The position numbers were made by a program, and so were the translations under genes. Positions 36,088 through 48,548 of a stretch of DNA of 64,000 bases are shown piece after piece. The notes beneath the pieces are model-generated. The model made no database searches. It was not told the DNA's origin and saw only the letters and a program-made list of their open reading frames with translations. Position 1 is the first letter of the stretch. Each line of letters starts with the position of its first letter. Source of the stretch: Azadirachta indica (Eukaryota; Streptophyta; Magnoliopsida; Sapindales; Meliaceae); NCBI GenBank assembly GCA_022749755.1, contig CM040440.1, positions 19,765,269 through 19,829,268 on the forward strand, written 5' to 3'.

Positions 36088-36460
36088 ATGGCCAACAAGT
36101 TGTTTGCAATTTTACTAGTCTGCGTTGGCATAGTCGCAGCATTGCACATCCAGAACGCCGAAGCCCACGACGAATCAACGAAGGGTAGATTCGCAGAATG
36201 CTTCAAAGAGTGCGAGAACGAATGCCTATCCAAAGGACACGGTTATACCCTTTGCGAAATGAAGTGTGACACCGACTGTGCAGATAAGGAGGCTGATGGT
36301 ACCTACATTAATTAATTAATACTTTAGTTATAAATCATATGATTTAGTTGCTTCCAGGGAATAATTAATTAATTCCAATATATCAATTCGTTTAATAATT
36401 TGTTTGCATATTGATGCAGCCAAATTGGGTGTCGGTTTCAGCGTCAGCGTGGGTAATTGA
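36088..36460 (+). CDS. Ole e 6-like secreted cysteine-rich peptide
   Basis: Exons 36088-36298 and 36420-36460 join (phase 1) to 83 residues. The start ATG gives a signal peptide (MANKLFAILLVCVGIVAALH). The mature part has six cysteines in two C-x3-C-x3-C blocks: CFKECENEC and CEMKCDTDC. This fits the Ole e 6 family of small acidic pollen proteins, including the GYTLCEMKCDTDC block. Members are helical hairpins of unknown biochemical role, usually pollen-expressed. The second exon adds a short 13-residue tail. Assignment rests on the cysteine spacing and the CEMKCDTDC match. Confidence 0.8.
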
Positions 36461-36871
36461 TAAACCGATCAACACTCAAATCTCTTCAAAGATTAAAAAA
36501 AAGAAAAAAAAAAAAAGAGAGAGCAACATTACAATGAAGATGTGGAGTAGGTAGTTTCATACATTTTCAAACTCCTGACATCTTAATTTGCATGATTTCA
36601 ATAAAACTTAACTCTGTCAATAATCTCTTGTAAATTTTAGAATAATCTGCTTGTTTAAATTTATTCCATTGTTGTGTGTGTGTGTGTGTTTTTTTTTTTT
36701 TTTCTATTACCTAGAATTAGTTAACATGTAAATAATCAAATCGTCCCATTGAGATTGGCCAATCCAGTGGTCGTCCAATAATTGTTTATTTAAAGCATGA
36801 AGGTATAGCTATAGCTATAGCAAATGCATTAATTGTTGTATCATAGTTTTATTGAAGATGAGAAGGGAAAA
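36461..36871. other. Spacer with GT microsatellite and T tract
   Basis: 3' flank of the Ole e 6-like gene. Includes a short (GT)n run near 36674-36689 followed by a long T run. No gene seen. Confidence 0.5.
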
Positions 36872-37319
36872 TCAACAAGGGAAGACGCATGCACAGAATC
36901 TGATAGGTAAGGCAGAGGTGCCTCCACAATAGGCAGTAATTAGATCGGGATGTCTTTGGGTGCAGTTACCCCAGCAAGAGAGAGTTACTCTCTTTCCAAC
37001 GCACAGGAATTTCACCCATGGTAGCATCTCCGTGCAATGTTTCGCCATTGTTGGCATCATCATCGTCTCAACTGTGCAAGACACAGTAAAACCAGTATTG
37101 TTAGAGCAAAACACTTTCAGAAAAATAGAATTATAATTGAGAAAAAGCAAAAGAGGAACTCGTAACATAATCTAATTGATTTGTATGCATAATGTTATCC
37201 AAACTGATCTACATCCCTTTTGTTAGCAACAAGGCAATGAGGAAAGGAGACAGTAAATAAGGACCTGAAATAAGAGCTAAAAGGATGAGAAGGAAGTAAA
37301 ATATTGAGAATTTAGCCAT
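36872..37319 (-). CDS. Defensin-like (DEFL) secreted peptide, copy A
   Basis: Two exons (37265-37319 and 36872-37071, phase 1) give 84 residues. Exon 1 is the signal peptide (MAKFSIFYFLLILLALIS), a classic DEFL gene layout. The mature part has eight cysteines spaced C-x10-C-x8-C-x3-C-x11-C-x10-C-x-C-x3-C, including CWGNC and CAC. This is the cysteine-stabilised alpha-beta framework (C-x3-C and C-x-C). Such peptides are usually antimicrobial or reproductive signalling peptides; I cannot say which. It lies 1 kb from a diverged tandem copy with the same intron position. No standard defensin gamma-core GxC was checked in detail, so family membership rests on cysteine spacing and gene layout. Confidence 0.8.
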
Positions 37320-38294
37320 TTTAATCGCGCAAACTACTATTTCAAGTTTAATTTGATTACTTGATTTGCATTTGCATCTTCATAGGTTTTATATAAAGGA
37401 TAGTTAGCAATTATTACCATATCTTATGATCGGATTTTGTTTTAAATTGTAACTTTTACGTGTCATGAAAACACCGCTCTAAAACAATAGTGTCTTGGTA
37501 AGCATAATCTCACTTGCATCTCAACTATCTCATTATCTTATTTATGCATGTATTTTTTTAATTAAGTTGACATCTTGCTTCATGAAAAAGGACAAATATT
37601 TGACATCTTCTTTATTATTAGCTAAGTGGTTCCAACAAATAAATTCGTAATTGGGTGTCTTTTAATTATAATTATATATTAATCTAAAAAACATCTCCAA
37701 TACTAATTAAATTTAATAAATACTTTTAAAATAAATAATCAAATAGATGGATCAGGTGCCATTTAATTTAACATATACAGTAACGATTAGTATTATGAAA
37801 CCAACTCTAACAACTTGTTCTTGTAAATTTCTTTCTTTTCTTTTTATTTTTTTATTTTTTTTTTTGGCAGTCAATTGACTTCCATACCTGGTAGGTATTC
37901 ATGACTCACTGAGCTCTTTAACCAACCGATCTTGATTTTTCTACTATTATTAACTTAAGTTCTGCATTATTGAACAAAATTTGACATCAATAATAATGAA
38001 TCATTTAAGACAAAAAAAAACTAAGGAATTATCTTTTACGTTTTTTTAATTTGCTTATAATATAATTCAAATTCACCGTAAAATTTTTCGTTCAAGTTAA
38101 ATTATTTATTGACAAAATGACGTGGGTACCTATGCGTTGCACATCTACAAACTCTCTTACAAATTTATTTATTTATCATATTAATATGAAAAATTAATAG
38201 AACATTAAAAATAAATAAATTAAAAAAGGAGATTAATTATGTTATTGATTGATTAATGGGTTTTAATTTCAGTACAAGGAGAGACAGAGATGGA
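37320..38294. other. Spacer between the two DEFL copies
   Basis: Likely promoter of copy A and 3' flank of copy B. It includes a long T run near 37846-37866. No gene seen. Confidence 0.45.
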
Positions 38295-38684
38295 TTAAAG
38301 ATGAAGAGTAGTTGAACAAGGGAAGACGCAAGCATAAAATCTGATGGGCAAGGCAGAGTTGCCCCCACAATAGGCAGTGATGAGGTCTGGATGTCTTTGT
38401 GTGCAGTTGCCCCAGCATGTTTGTGATACTTGCTTTCCTATGCAATAGAATCTCACCCATGGCAGCATCTCTGTGCAATGCTTCCCCAGTACTGTCTCTA
38501 CTGTACCAAGAATTGCAATGACAAATTATGTATCACAAAAAGCGAAACAAAGAGGAACTAATTAAAAATTGTAAGCTAAGCAAAAAAATGACATGACACT
38601 TATGTTATAAGCTGATAGATAGGCACCTGAAACAAGAACCAAAAGGGTGATGAGAAGAAAATAGGATACTGAGAATTTGGCCAT
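38295..38684 (-). CDS. Defensin-like (DEFL) secreted peptide, copy B (one cysteine lost)
   Basis: Exons 38627-38684 and 38295-38500 (phase 1) give 87 residues: signal peptide MAKFSVSYFLLITLLVLVS, then a mature region very similar to copy A (KHCTEMLPWVRFYC, CWGNCTQRHPDLITAYC). Cysteine 6 is replaced: the site reads RFYACVFPC where copy A has RFCACVFPC, by a TGT to TAT change at 38334-38336. The stop codon directly after the last Cys in copy A has become Ser, so six residues (STTLHL) extend the C-terminus. The frame is otherwise open. One disulphide partner is unpaired, so the peptide may fold differently, dimerise or be drifting towards a pseudogene. Confidence 0.78.
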
Positions 38685-39769
38685 CTTGATTCCCCAAACT
38701 GCTACTGCGCCTGCTTCAATTTTTGCTTAGCTACCTATTTCCTATTTGCATCTCTGCTTCTTCATGCCAGTTACTGGGTCTATAAAGGGTTATTAGCAGC
38801 AATTATTATTACATCTTATAATCAGATTTTGTTTTAAAACACAATCTTGTAATTGTATTTGCCATCAGAATTTTAGTCTAAGCAACAAAGGATGTCCCTT
38901 GTTTACTTATGATTTAGCTCTTCTAACTACTGAATCATTCAACACTAAGTAATGAATTTTCTTTTATGTGTTTTTCATTTCTTTCTTTTTTACTTCTTAT
39001 GAAAGCAATGCAAATACACTTTTCTTTCAGAATTCTCCTCTCCCTTGTTTTATTTTCTACAATTTTCTTTTTAAGAAATTTTTTCTTTCTTTTTTAATAC
39101 TGATAGGAAAAGTAGTTTTGTTAAAATGGTGGGCCTGAGCCCAAAATGCAATTTCTCGAAAGGCCCGTACCTGCGGTTGATCGTTCCAGTCCAGGGTATA
39201 TGGCAAAAACCCTAAATCCGACCTCAGAGACACGACTGAGATTACCGGGAAACCCAAATCACCATACATATCCAAGCATCTTAACTCCTCAAGTTCACAG
39301 CTTCTTCACTTTCGGGTAATCTTTCTCTCTTTTATTTTCGTTAAAGATCCTTGATCTTTTTTATATATCATAACAATCTGTATTGCACGTGGGATGTTTC
39401 GAACTTCGTCTTCAATATTTGGCTAATGATGCCGTTTCTTTTTCTAAATTCAGTCTCATTGTAGGAAATTAACACGAAATCTGAGGGTTTTTTTTTTTTT
39501 TCCTGGCAGCTGATTTTAGCTTTTATGTGGTGCAATCTGAATGAGATTTTGTTTAATCGAGTATAGTTTTTGTTAAAATTGAAAAAGAGCTACTGTCAAG
39601 AGTTGGGTTTGGTTATAAAATGACCGCGGTCCTGATATAAGACGTTTTTGGAAATAAATCGGTGTCTATCATGAGTTTGTTGAACTTTTTCAAAATTTTG
39701 ACCAGAATTCTGTTTCAGTAACTCGTGCAGGTGCTTCTTAAAGTATATTAATCTCTTTCGTAGTTTGAA
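38685..39769. other. Divergent spacer and leader of the uL24m gene
   Basis: Shared upstream region of the minus-strand DEFL copy B and the plus-strand uL24m gene. The uL24m leader probably has an intron at 39316-39763 (TCGG|GTAATC donor, TTTCGTAG acceptor) ending six bases before the ATG. Confidence 0.55.
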
Positions 39770-42211
39770 ATGGGTTGGAAAGCTGCTGAGAAACTCGTTA
39801 GGCACTGGAAAATACTCAGAGGAGACAATGTGAGAATGAGATTAAAAGGATTATCTATCATCTCATCTCCATTTATCTCTGTGAACAGTTAAGTGATATT
39901 GTTTTTAATCCTTATTTACAGGTTATGATAATCAGGGGTAAGGATAAAGGCGAGACTGGTACTATTAAGCGTGTCATTCGATCTCAAAATCGTGTAATTG
40001 TTGAGGGGAAAAATCTGGTCAGAAATCCTGATTCCAAGTTTTGCTTTGTCCCAATTGTATTTGTTACAATTTTTTAGGTTTTTTTTTTTATTGGTCTGGA
40101 AAGGCAGAGTAAAGATGCTTGTCCATGGTTTAGGAAGAAGTTCTTATCATAATACATTTACTTTATTGTATCAGAATCCTCCTATTGTTCTACCAGTTTT
40201 TGCTTAAAAACTTAAATGAATATTTTTCTTGTGCCTCCGATATTAAACTTTGAATTTACTAGGATATTTCAAATGTTAAAATCTGCAACCTGTAAAGAAG
40301 ATCCGGTGACATGCTCACACTACATAGTGACGTAAATGATCATAATAGAAATGGAAGATTTATGCTAACTGGACAATATCAGGTTTGACAAACTATATTC
40401 CTTGTTTTGATGTATTACTTCCCTCTTTGTTTCTAGTATGGTCACATTAATTTGAAATGTCTTATACTGTGGAGGGATTAAAATGAGGCCTGTGCATGAT
40501 TGATGAAATGCCTCTACACATGAGGGCAAAATTATGTGGGTTCTGTGTGCTTCACTGGTTTGAAGTTTTAATCTAAAATATTACCCATCCAATCACATTT
40601 CAGTGACTTAGGCCAAGAAACAAAAGGAAAACCAATGCAGTGCCATGTTCTAAAGTATGAATAATCATTTTGTGTCTGTCTCTTAATATTTTAGGATATT
40701 GTCTTTGATGTTTTAGATCTTCAGGTGTATGCTTATTCATTATTTGATTATGAGCTCGCATTTTGGTGTGTGTTTTGTCCTGCCTCCTAAAATGTAAATG
40801 AATTATTTTAACTATGTCCCGGTATACCCTTTTATGGTTGTTTATGCAGGTAAAAAAGCATATCAAGGGAGGAGAAGGACATGAAGGTGGGATCTTTACA
40901 GTTGAAGCCCCACTTCATGTCTCAAACATTCAAGTTCTTGACCCAGTCACAGGGTATGGTTGTACTTTTTATCTAATATAGTGTGTGGTGTTATCATCAT
41001 ATGACTCTTCAAAGCAATGATAATTGATGGTTATTCTTGCAGGAAGCCCTGTAAGGTTGGAGTTAAATATCTAGAAGATGGAACTAAAGTTAGAGTATCT
41101 AGAGGTATAGGAGCATCTGGATCCATAATTCCTCGTCCTGAGATTTTGAAGATAAGGACAACACCAAGACCTACAATTGGTAATTAACTTAGAATTATCC
41201 TCTTTTCTGTTCTTTTATCTGTGAATAAATTGAAAAATCTTGTGTACCTTTCTGTCATATTGTTGCTTATTGCTATCTGGGATAAGATATATCATTATGC
41301 ACTGTCATATGTACTGGAAGTCTGGAAGTAATCATATAATGATTAGCTATTGATAACTAAGATATAGCTGAAAATATATTTATGTGAACTTATTTTTAAA
41401 TAAATTAAAGATCTTATGCTAATGTGTCTTTTGATGCTCTGAAATGGATACATTAAAAAGTGAGAAAAGAAGAGAGAGCAGTATTTAATTTGAAATATAC
41501 ATCATGGCAGAAATAATGGACAATCTGTTTATAATTCACTGGTTTTAATTACTAACTGACATATCAATAATCATTAGTACAAAATCTTGTTGTCATTCCC
41601 AATTTTCTGCAGCAATTCATAAATTACCAAGGACAATTACTGGATGCTTCCATTGGTAAATTGTCTGTCTTGCTGTTAGGAGTAAATGACAAATAAGGTT
41701 CTGGAGATGCATTGCTTGGAATGTAGTTTGGTTCGTCAAATCAAAAAATGTGGGTAATATTGTACACTGACTGACATTATTTAGGGTTTTACCTTCAGGA
41801 TGGTCCCTTCAGAATTAGAGACATTTGCTCCTCTTAACAATCTTTTCTGAAGTGCTGTTGCTTGCAAGGGGTAATTTAGTTAAAATTAAATTTCATGAAA
41901 TATTTCCTTCAACATATTCATCACATACAAAATTGCAAACTTGGACTAAATCTTTATGAAGTTAAAACATTCTTAATTGATAGAATGACATGTAATCTTG
42001 GATAGTATGAGTATTACCGTTGTTAATTGAAGCAGTCCTAGAAATTTTGTAGAAAAGAAATTTTGGATGTTAGATTTTTTTTTTTGGCCTATTATGTGTT
42101 AACGTTTAATTTTGTCTCCTTTCTGCAGCTGGTCCCAGGGATACTCCGATGGATCTTGTAATGGAGAGGACGTATGATCCAAAAACCGGAAAGGGCATGC
42201 CTGATCTTTGA
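39770..42211 (+). CDS. Mitochondrial 50S-type ribosomal protein L24 (uL24m), KOW domain
   Basis: Five exons (39770-39829, 39922-40017, 40850-40953, 41043-41179, 42129-42211) give an uninterrupted 159-residue frame. The N-terminus MGWKAAEKLVRHWKILRGDN is followed from residue 21 by a KOW motif (VMIIRGKDKGETGTIKRVIRSQNRVIVEG), the RNA-binding core of uL24. Downstream are KKHIKGG, VSNIQVLDPVTG and KVGVKYLEDGTKVRV, closely resembling the mitochondrial uL24 proteins of other plants as I recall them. uL24 helps begin assembly of the large subunit. The 0.83 kb and 0.95 kb introns contain no recognisable snoRNA. Identity is firm; organelle location is inferred from the family. Confidence 0.92.
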
Positions 42212-43125
42212 AGAGCCTTGTTCAAGTTCTCGAGATATTATATATATTAATTAGAGATTTTGCAGAAGATGGATGCATGAATATGTTTGCCTAGGATGAA
42301 TAATCATTTTGTATTTGTATACTATATTTCATTCTGTTTGGGGACGTTTTTGCTAGTAGAATGCCCGGACATTGACTGAATTTCAGGCTTTAATATTGTT
42401 TTCAGTCAGTCGATCATCTACAATGTGCTCCACCACTGTAGTGACAGCTGATACCGACGCATTGTACTCATGAGATAACAATGGATCTGTCATACATGGA
42501 CATTGTGAATTTTAAACCAATGTTATTAAGAATGGGATTAGAGATTTAAGGATCTGAAATTGAATTTAGATGCAAACTGTGGTGGTTTATCACATTGGTG
42601 AGAATTAGCTCCACACTATTGTTGTAGCAGCTTGCCCCTCGGCAAGAATTTTGTAGCCGAACAGTTTCTTCCGCCGGCTTTTATAATGCTGATCGATGCA
42701 GGACTTGAGCTATCACCATGCTTTGTTCATGTCGTACCCCTATTATACCAACAACTTTCGTTGTTCTCAACTCTTTACTGCTTAAAAGGGTTTTAATTTA
42801 CTTGAAAAACGACGCACTCGTTCACACAGACGGCCTACTTTTCACTTGGCGAACAAAAACCCTTTTAAGCAGTAGAAGACTGACGTTGATCTAGTCGTCA
42901 TCCAATGCTAGTGCATTGATATGCAGCGATTTAGAGCTCACCAAGCTCGACACGTTACGTGGACACTTGTCTACCTGCATGCATTTTTCCACATTCTCAT
43001 CCAACTTTCTACTCTCATTCTAACAGTATATATATGACGCCCATTATCAGTTTCTTCGTCAGGGAAGAAAGAAAGAAAGAAAGAAAGGCGGTCTTCTAGT
43101 GTCGTTGTTTACTGTGAGACTGAGA
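42212..43125. other. 3' flank of uL24m and relic promoter of the vicilin gene
   Basis: Contains probable 3' UTR to about 42380. Near the pseudogene a seed-type promoter remains: an RY element TGCATGCA at 42976-42983, an ACGT core about 20-25 bp before it, and a TATATATA box at 43027-43034, about 95 bp before the first ATG. Confidence 0.55.
42976..42983 (+). promoter_or_regulatory. RY (Sph-type) seed promoter element
   Basis: TGCATGCA is the core of the RY repeat bound by B3 factors such as FUS3 and ABI3 in seed storage genes. It sits about 150 bp upstream of the vicilin-like start, the position expected for a 7S globulin promoter. Confidence 0.6.
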
Positions 43126-44912
43126 ATGGCTATGAATAGAAAGCTTGTTTTACTGTTTTTCTCTTTCTGTTTTCGTCCTGTATGCTGGTTTAGCCCTGGC
43201 TGAAAAAGACCCAGAGTTAAAACAGTGCAGGCATCAGTGCAAAGTCCAACGGCAGTTCGACGAGGAGCAGAAGGAACGATGTCTTAAAAAGTGTGAAGAG
43301 TACTACAAAGAGAAGAGACAATGAGAACAAGAGCGAGAGGGAGAGAGGAGAGACGAAGAATGGGGTGGCGGCAGTCGCGAGGAGCAGAACACTGATGAAC
43401 CTGAGAAACATATGAGACAATGCCAGAAGCAGTGCGACAGGCAAGAGGGAGAAGTATAGAAGAGAGAAAGAGGGAGAAAGAGAACATAACAAGCACAAAA
43501 AAGAAAGTCAAGAGGAAGAGCTGCAAGAAGAAGAAGAAGAAGAAGAAGAAGAGAATCCTTATGTATTTGAACAACATCACTTCATCAGCAGAGTTAAGAG
43601 TGAACATGGACAAATTGTTGTTCTTCCGAAGTTCACTCAAAGGTCAAAACTTCTTCGTGGTCTCAAGAACTACCGGCTGGGCATTATCGTGGCTAATCCT
43701 TAAACATTTGTAACTCCGAGCCACTTGGATGCTGATGGAGTTTTCTTTGTTTAATGGGGTAATCTTCTATTTCTACCGTCTTTGATTGTTTTTAAGTAGA
43801 TAATTTTGGGATGATTACGATGTTATGGATTCTGATAATTTTGTGACTAAATTTACAGGACGAGGAACAATCACTCTGATCCGTGAGAATAACAGAGAGA
43901 GCTATAATGTTCAATGTGGGGATATCATGGTGATTCGTGCTGGCACCCCTTTCTACGTCGTCAATCCAGATGACAAGGAGAAACTTTACATTGTCAAATT
44001 TGTTCGACCCATCAATCTTCCTGGCCATTACGAAGTATCTTCACTTTGCTTTCAGTTACCTTTTGTGTTTATGTAGTTGGAATAATGGTTACTGATTTGT
44101 TGAAATTTTGTTGATGCAGGCATTCCACGGGGCAGGTGGCGAAAACCCAGACTCGTTCCTCACAGCATTTGGCCATTTGCAGGCGAATCAAGGGGTTCAT
44201 TCAATCTTTTCAAAAAGCGTCCTTCTCAATCCAACAACTATGGCAAACTCTTCGAAGTTGATTCTAATGATTTCAGACCGCTTGAGGACCTTGACATTAT
44301 GGTCTCTTATGCCAACATCACCAAGGTATTTCAGCTGTTTCTCTTAGACCATTTTTAATACTTTTGGATAATTAACTGTAATTAACAAGATTTTCTGATA
44401 GTTATTATTATTATCATTATTATTATTATTATTGGCGGGGTTAAATTCATAATTAGGGAGCAATGGCAGCTCCATTTTACAACTCGAGGGCAACAGAGGT
44501 AGCTGTTGTTGTCGCAGGAGAGGGATACATTGAGATTGCATGTCCCCACATCTCTGGATCAAGCAGCAAAACATCGCGCCAAGAGAAGGGTAGCGCTACT
44601 TACCAGAAAATAAGATCCCGCATAAGGACTGATACGGTTGTCGGAGTCCCGGCTGGTCATCCTGTGGTCACTGTCGCTTCCGGAAACCAAAACCTGGAAG
44701 TTGTCTGCTTCGAAATGAACGCAGAAGGCAACATTAGATACCCTCTTGCAGGGAGGAGGAACGTCTTTAAGGTTATGGAGAGGGAAGCCAAAGAGTTAGC
44801 CTTTAACACTAAGGGAGAAGAGGTAGACCGTATCTTTGCAAAGCAAGATCAAGAATTCTTCTTTCCGGGACCAAAATGGCAACACCAACAAGAAGGCCGC
44901 GCTTACGAATGA
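43126..44912 (+). pseudogene. Decayed vicilin-like (7S seed storage globulin) pseudogene
   Basis: A vicilin exon order is still recognisable: signal peptide from 43126, CRHQCKVQRQF and further Cys-rich acidic blocks, then cupin segments (YVFEQHHFISRV, IVVLPKFT, GRGTITLI, VMVIRAG-type, later GEGYIEIACP) and a C-terminal RRNVFKVMEREAKEL, ending at 44912. Exons are about 43126-43758, 43859-44034, 44120-44325 and 44457-44912, with splice sites preserved. Lesions: a frameshift inside the signal peptide, in-frame stops at 43322, 43457, 43487, 43701 and 43752, a further frame change before 43551, and a frameshift near 44167-44171. The gene cannot make the protein. An (AAG)n run at 43525-43552 expands the acidic linker. 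No restored sequence is given. Confidence 0.85.
43525..43552. repeat. Microsatellite (AAG)n in the vicilin linker
   Basis: About nine AAG units in the glutamate/lysine-rich linker, a typical site for slippage. Confidence 0.85.
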
Positions 44913-47900
44913 GAGGGTGTGGCTGGGAGGAGGAAGAAATAATATTACGAGGACGGGACACGTTTGGAAGGAGAAGTGAAGTTTTGTACGAGCTTCTAAC
45001 TACTAAAGTTAAAGCTTGGTAGCTTAAAACTCTTTTGACATATATGAATAATGCAGAACGTGTATCAATCTGTGTGTATGTGTAATGTAAATGCTAAGTG
45101 TAAACTGTGAAAGATCCGGCATAAATAAATAAACGAGGAGAAGTCCTTCTTAAAATTTTCTATATATATAATATAATATCACTCTTTAAAATTTTGGCAT
45201 GTGTTTATTCCATCGCACATTCTCGTTTGTAAAAGCTGAGTTGAACTAACAAATTCATTCTCTAGTTCAACGTATGTACCATGCTCTGTACGTACCAATA
45301 TCAAGCTCTCGTGAGAATAAAATATATTGAAAATAATCAATATATGAGAGGTAGTAGGTATATAATCACTGATAACATTTATATTTTGATTTTTTACTAA
45401 TATGAATATGAAATATTTTAGGGAAATTGACATTTTCTTTTATGAAGTTTCATTTAATAAACAAATATTTCCTAATATTTGAGAAAAAACAGATACTCCC
45501 TAACCTTACAGATACTTAAACTTTTATTTAAATTAGTTGACTAATTAGTTTATTATCATTTATATCCCTCGTCTTTTTATATAATAATACTTTATTTTAT
45601 ATTTTATTTTAATATAACACTTTACTCTTTATTTTAATATTTTTTTTTATAATATAATTTTTTTAAATATAACAATTTAGTCTATATTTAATTTTTTTTA
45701 TAATATACTTAAAACTAAATACAGTTTTAATTTGTTATTTTAATAGAAAATTTAAAAAATAAAATATTATTAAAAAAATTTAAACAATAAGTTAGATTAA
45801 ATTCATATTAAAATATTTTAAACTTATGTTAAAATATTTATATCACTTTTTTTTTTTATACAATAAATTTGATATTTAATTGTTAAAAGAATTTTAAAAT
45901 ATATTTTAACATTTTATTCTTATATTAATATTTTTATTTAAAATATTATATTAAATTTATTATATTTTCTTAAGAAAAATTATGAAAATATAAATAAAAA
46001 AGTAAAAAAAAATTTAATATCATTTGTTAATAGAATTAATAATTAAATATATTTTATATTTTTATTAACCAATATAATTTAATTTTAATTAAAAAACTTG
46101 AGAAAGAAGAAATTTTTTTTGATTATTTTTATTTGTAATATATATAACATGTATTTATTGTTTATTTTTTTATATTTTTATATATTTTTAAAAAATATAA
46201 TAAATTTAACATAATTTTTATTCTTATAATAATATTTTTATTTAAAAGATTATATTAAATTTATTATATTTTCTTAAGAAAAATTATGAAAATATAAAAA
46301 AAGAAAAAATTTAGTATCATTTGTTAATAAAATTAATAATTAGATATATTTTATATTCTTATTAACCAATATAATTTAATTTTAATTAAAAAAATAGAAA
46401 AGAAGAAAATTTTTGATTATTTTTATTTTTAATATATATAACATGTATTTATTGTTTATATTTATATATATTTTTTAAAAAATATAATAAATTTATCATA
46501 ATTTTTTAAATAAATATATTACATATAAAAATACAATGTAAAAAAAAATATTTCAATTAAATTTTTTAATAATTAAATACTTATTGTTATAAAAGTGAAA
46601 GTAAAAAATTAAAAATATTTTTACATATGAGTATGACTTATCTCATTATTTAATTTTTTTTAATAATTATATTTTTTAAAATTTTTTATTAAAATAACAA
46701 ATTAAAAAATTTATTTATTCTTGAATATATTGTAAAAAAATATTAAAAATATATGAAAATATAAGCAATAAATACATGTTATATATATATATATATTACA
46801 AAAAAAAATAATCAAAAATTTTATTCTTTTTCTATTTTTTAATTAAAATTAAATTATATTGGTTAATAAGAATATAAAATATATTTAATTATTAATTCTA
46901 TTAACAAATAACACTAAATTTTTTCTTTTTTTTACTTTTTTATTTATATTTTCATAATTTTTCTCAAGAAAATATAATAAATTTGATATAATCTTTTAAA
47001 TAAAAATATTAATATAAGAATAAAATGTTAAAATATATTTCAAAATTCTTTTAACAATTAAATATCAAATTTATTGTAAAAAAAAGGGATATAAATATTT
47101 TAACATGAGTTTAAAATATTTTAATATGAATTTAATCTAACTCATTAGTTTATTTTTCAAATTTTTTATTGAAATAATAAATTAAAAATGTATTTAGTTT
47201 CGAGTAAATTATGAAAAAAATATTAAATATAGACTAAATTGTTATATTTAAAAAAATTATATTATGAAAAATATTAAAATAGCTAGTAAAGTGTTATATT
47301 AAAATAAAATATAAATCAAAATATTATTATATAAAAAATGAGAGACACAAATGATAATAAACTAATCGGTCAACTAATAGAAATAAAAGTTTAGAGGGTA
47401 TTTACCTATTTATCCAAATATCAGGGAGACATCTATTTTTTCTCAAACATGAGAAAATATTTACCTATTAGACCAAATGTCAGGGGGGAAAATGTCAATT
47501 TTTCATTATTTTATTTGTAATAAATAAATAGATTCTTTGATTTTTATTGAAACTATTAAAAGTATTCTTAACTGAAAAAGTGTTGAACTTAATAAAATAG
47601 GTCCAACTGATTCACCGTAAACGATTAAATATATTTTACATAAATTTTCAAAAAATTTATAAGATAAGAACATACATTGTCAAAATAAGTTTAAATTTAA
47701 GTAAAAAATCTGTTTTTAAAAATACAAATTTCTCATTTTTTATAAAAAATTCGAAAATCCAAAATTGATAATTGTCAAATTTATTTTGTGGTTGTAAAGT
47801 CGGGTATTATATGTTAATTTTTATTTTTTATTTAATAATTTAATGAAGTCAACACGGCCTGAGGCCCAGTATTAAATTAGGCCCAAGTTTAAACCCAAAG

Positions 47901-48548
47901 AGTCTGATGATGTAACAAGCTCGACCCAATCGTGCTCCTCCACTGTAAACCGCTTTCATTCGCCAGCTAACAAAAGAAACAGGGAGCTGAAAATAACCTG
48001 ACCACGCTTCCTAGGTGATATTCTCTCCAATTATAAATGCACTGACCGTGGTGATACCAACTTTTACGTGAGGTTAATTCGAGGCTAACTATTTAGTCTT
48101 GCCAATTTCTACCCTTGTCAGGTTGCGCGTACTCCCATTACTCTGTGCTAGTGCATGTAAGCTTTGTTATGTTTGTGAAATGTTTGATAAATTGCTTGAC
48201 TGAAAACGGGTATGCTGATTTACTAGTGTTTATCAGCAGCGCGTCAAAACTTTACTATTGTTTATCAAGCAATGCGCCAAAGTACATCTAGGAAGTTTAA
48301 AATTGAGAATAATAGTTGTTTTCATTTGGTATGCTGGTTCATGTTGGCTGTTATGGTTAAGCTCTTTTTGGCTGTCATTTTATTTCATGACTAGTGATTT
48401 ATAATAGTTAGCTCCATTTGCATTTGACTTTTCCAATCCTAGTTGCAATTTATTTTGTCATTGCAACTTTTTAATTGTTATCATTCTTTCAGGTTTTGGA
48501 TCCATTCTAGCTCAGGCCTTGTAGTTGTTGTTTGGAAAAAAGCTACCA
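44913..48548. other. AT-rich spacer dominated by a long foldback, then PPR leader
   Basis: Contains the inverted-repeat element 45421-47505. From about 47840 the GC content rises towards the PPR gene, whose leader probably has an intron at 48015-48492 (CTAG|GTGATA donor, CTTTCAG acceptor). No other coding exon was seen. Confidence 0.6.
45421..47505. mobile_element. Long terminal inverted-repeat (foldback) element
   Basis: The left arm (about 45421-46200) and the right arm (about 46735-47505) are long, near-continuous inverted repeats. Matching landmarks include TTGACATTTTC at the ends, TTAGTTTATTATCATTT, TAATATAACACTTTACT, AACAATTTAGTCTATATTTAAT and TTAGATTAAATTCATATTAA. The left side also holds a direct duplication (about 45904-46200 repeated at 46207-46500). 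No coding capacity. The structure suits a non-autonomous DNA transposon with long terminal inverted repeats (Mutator- or foldback-type). A transcript would form a very long hairpin. Termini and target-site duplication are not resolved. Confidence 0.75.
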
